Positions 39,548 through 40,893 of a DNA stretch of 40,893 bases are shown here, in pieces; the first letter of the stretch is position 1, and every line of letters starts with the position of its first letter. Source of the stretch: Bryobacterales bacterium (GTDB lineage Bacteria > Acidobacteriota > Terriglobia > Bryobacterales > Bryobacteraceae). The DNA lies in NCBI GenBank assembly GCA_020847975.1, contig JADLBD010000259.1, forward strand, positions 1-40,893, written 5' to 3'. The position numbers were made by a program, and so were the translations under genes. The notes under the pieces are model-generated. The model made no database searches and had not been told where the DNA came from. It was given only the letters and a program-made list of their open reading frames with translations.

Positions 39548-39982
39548 ATGAATACTTACTTGAAGTTCGGGGCGATTATGGCTGTTATCGTGGGCACTTT
39601 GGTGTGGCTCGCGGTCGGCGGCGTCAGCGACGGCAAGAGCTATTACAAGACAGTTGCGGAACTTGAAAACATGAATCCCGCAACCCGGTCTGAGCGCCTG
39701 CGCGTTGCCGGAGATGTCCAGCCGGGCTCCATCGTTCGCCGCGGCAGGGAAGTCGAGTTCGTCCTCACACAGGAAGCAAAAACGCTGAAAGTCGTCTATA
39801 GCGGCAGCGATCCGCTACCGGATACCTTCCGCGATCGCGCCCAGGCCGTTGCCGACGGCCGCTTGGGCAACGATGGCGTCTTCCACGCCAATCGCATTCA
39901 GGCCAAGTGTGCCTCGAAATATGAAACCAAGCCGGGTCAGAACCAGGGCGCGCCCGTGTATCAGGAAAAGCGGACCTCGTAA
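39548..39982 (+). CDS. ccmE: Cytochrome c maturation protein CcmE (haem chaperone, Cys variant)
   Basis: The 144-aa membrane-anchored haem chaperone of system I. After one membrane helix (LKFGAIMAVIVGTLVWLAVG) the OB-fold periplasmic domain follows, with RLRVAGDVQPGSIVRRG and VVYSGSDPLPDTFRDRAQAV. In the classical protein haem binds a His in an HxxxY motif; here the site is C121-A-S-K-Y125, the CxxxY variant known from some bacteria and archaea. The start ATG 39548 has AGGTGG upstream. It stands 31 bp before ccmF. Together with ccmF it fits the many c-type cytochromes in this window. Confidence 0.93.
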   Translation: MNTYLKFGAIMAVIVGTLVWLAVGGVSDGKSYYKTVAELENMNPATRSERLRVAGDVQPGSIVRRGREVEFVLTQEAKTLKVVYSGSDPLPDTFRDRAQAVADGRLGNDGVFHANRIQAKCASKYETKPGQNQGAPVYQEKRTS

Positions 39983-40013
39983 CTGCGGCTGGCATTTGCA
40001 CTAAGGAGACTTC

Positions 40014-40893
40014 ATGGAGAATCTGGGAGCGCTGGCAATCCTGCTGGCGTTGTGTCTGTCGGCCTACGCCGTCGCCGCCTCCATCACCGGCAAGATGAGG
40101 CAGAAGCCGCTGCTTGTCCTGAGCGGACAGCGGGCCGTCTATGCCATCTGGTTCTTGTTGACCATCGCCTCCGGCATTTTGGTCTACTCCCTCATTACGG
40201 GCGACTTTCGCCTGGCCTATGTCGCCAAACACAGCAACCGCGCCATGCCCCTGGTCTATAAGTTCGCCTCCTGGTGGGGCGGCATGGAAGGCTCGCTGCT
40301 GTTGTGGGCGTGGCTGCTCTCCGGTTACAGCGCCATCCTCGTATTCACCAACCGCCGCAAGTTCCGCGACATGATGCCCTACGTGACCGCCATCCTGATG
40401 GCCGTCCAGGCATTCTTCCTGGTCCTCATCGCGTTCCCCGAGAACCCGTTCCAGGTGCTCGCTGTGGGCAGGGGAATCACCGAGGTGCCCGACGGCAACG
40501 GACTCAATCCGCTGCTCCAATACTGGACGATGGCCGCCCATCCGCCCATGCTCTATCTTGGTTATGTCGGCTTTACCATTCCCTTCGCTTTCGCCATGGG
40601 CTCGCTGATTACCAGGCAGCCCGGAGATGCCTGGATTCACACTACGCGACGCTGGACGCTGATCACCTGGATGTTCCAGGGAACCGGCATTCTGCTCGGC
40701 GCCGGTTGGGCCTACTCCGTCCTCGGATGGGGCGGCTACTGGGGCTGGGATCCCGTCGAAAACGCCTCTCTTCTCCCCTGGATTACCGCGACTGCCTTTC
40801 TCCACTCCGTGATGATGCAGGAGAAGAAGGGGATGATGAAGGTCTGGAACATGGTCCTCATCTCGGCCACCTTCTTCCTCTGCATCTTCGGCA
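40014..40893 (+). CDS. ccmF: Cytochrome c haem lyase subunit CcmF (partial, runs off the window)
   Basis: The first 293 residues of CcmF, which delivers haem to apocytochrome c with CcmE and CcmH. AAGGAGA precedes ATG 40014. Membrane helices alternate with the family's marks: VYSLITGDFRLAYVAKHS, FASWWGGMEGSLLLW, AAHPPMLYLGYVGF and the haem-handling tryptophan motif WGGYWGWDPVENASLLPW. The 3' part is outside the window. Because no stop is reached, the reading frame is open to 40893. ccmE and ccmF together mark system I maturation. Confidence 0.95.
   Translation, partial: MENLGALAILLALCLSAYAVAASITGKMRQKPLLVLSGQRAVYAIWFLLTIASGILVYSLITGDFRLAYVAKHSNRAMPLVYKFASWWGGMEGSLLLWAWLLSGYSAILVFTNRRKFRDMMPYVTAILMAVQAFFLVLIAFPENPFQVLAVGRGITEVPDGNGLNPLLQYWTMAAHPPMLYLGYVGFTIPFAFAMGSLITRQPGDAWIHTTRRWTLITWMFQGTGILLGAGWAYSVLGWGGYWGWDPVENASLLPWITATAFLHSVMMQEKKGMMKVWNMVLISATFFLCIFG

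Noticed and set aside
1..40893. CRISPR array, prophage, integrase or large direct repeats
   Set aside because: I saw no series of equally spaced repeats and no integrase, capsid or cas gene. The only mobile items are the intron and the ISAzo13 remnant.

Overview
The window looks like chromosome from a GC-rich, flagellated acidobacterium of the Solibacter/Bryobacter type. This is an inference from gene content and was not tested by a search. The pointers are a PQQ dehydrogenase with a built-in haem c, an ECF sigma factor beside a Ser/Thr kinase with TPR repeats, HAF/beta-helix secreted proteins, and many amidohydrolases, Gfo/Idh enzymes and MFS carriers, several with export signals. Replication and ribosome genes are absent. 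The housekeeping anchors are secG, tRNA-Leu(GAG), ccmE and ccmF.

Layout. 1-2.5 kb: a large palindrome and a PQQ dehydrogenase (-). 2.5-4.9 kb: a decayed group II intron (-) whose reverse transcriptase has an internal frame-breaking deletion and which lies just after a hairpin. 4.9-6.6 kb: a four-helix-bundle protein, a lipoprotein and a peptidoglycan-binding/M15-like protein. 6.7-9.5 kb: a two-gene membrane redox unit (FAD/NAD oxidoreductase fused to a NapH/NosR-type 4Fe-4S membrane domain, plus a small zinc-ribbon membrane protein). 9.7-15 kb: a Tat-exported SelA-like PLP enzyme, an MFS carrier, a secreted POTRA-like/HEAT-like protein and an N-acyl-D-amino-acid deacylase. 15-16.5 kb: small secreted or membrane proteins. 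16.5-19.6 kb: flgM-flgN-flgK-flgL (-) behind a near-consensus sigma-28 promoter. 19.7-20.2 kb: secG, tRNA-Leu(GAG) and a strong terminator, the same order as secG-leuU of E. coli. 20.5-25.6 kb: ECF sigma factor, HAF/beta-helix secreted protein and Ser/Thr kinase. 25.8-29 kb: an AmmeMemoRadiSam-type radical SAM enzyme and a two-half amidohydrolase with a dead second half.

29-32.4 kb is the most unusual part. It is a tight five-gene operon (-) encoding E1alpha and E1beta of a thiamine-diphosphate 2-oxoacid dehydrogenase, a YgiT-type zinc-finger protein and two small c-type cytochrome lipoproteins. E1alpha carries a twin-arginine signal ending in a lipobox. No E2 or E3 gene is present. I suggest an extracytoplasmic 2-oxoacid dehydrogenase that passes electrons to cytochromes, exported with E1beta as a passenger. 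This is a hypothesis.

32.5-41 kb: an exported Gfo/Idh/MocA oxidoreductase with an MFS carrier (+), an ISAzo13-type transposase remnant, a YqgE/AlgH protein with a signal peptide, an (alpha/alpha)6 glycosidase, a response regulator/PP2C phosphatase, then ccmE (Cys variant) and the start of ccmF running off the window. The cytochrome-maturation genes fit the several c-type cytochromes found here. The + or - strand open frames that run opposite these genes are by-products of high GC content and are not annotated.
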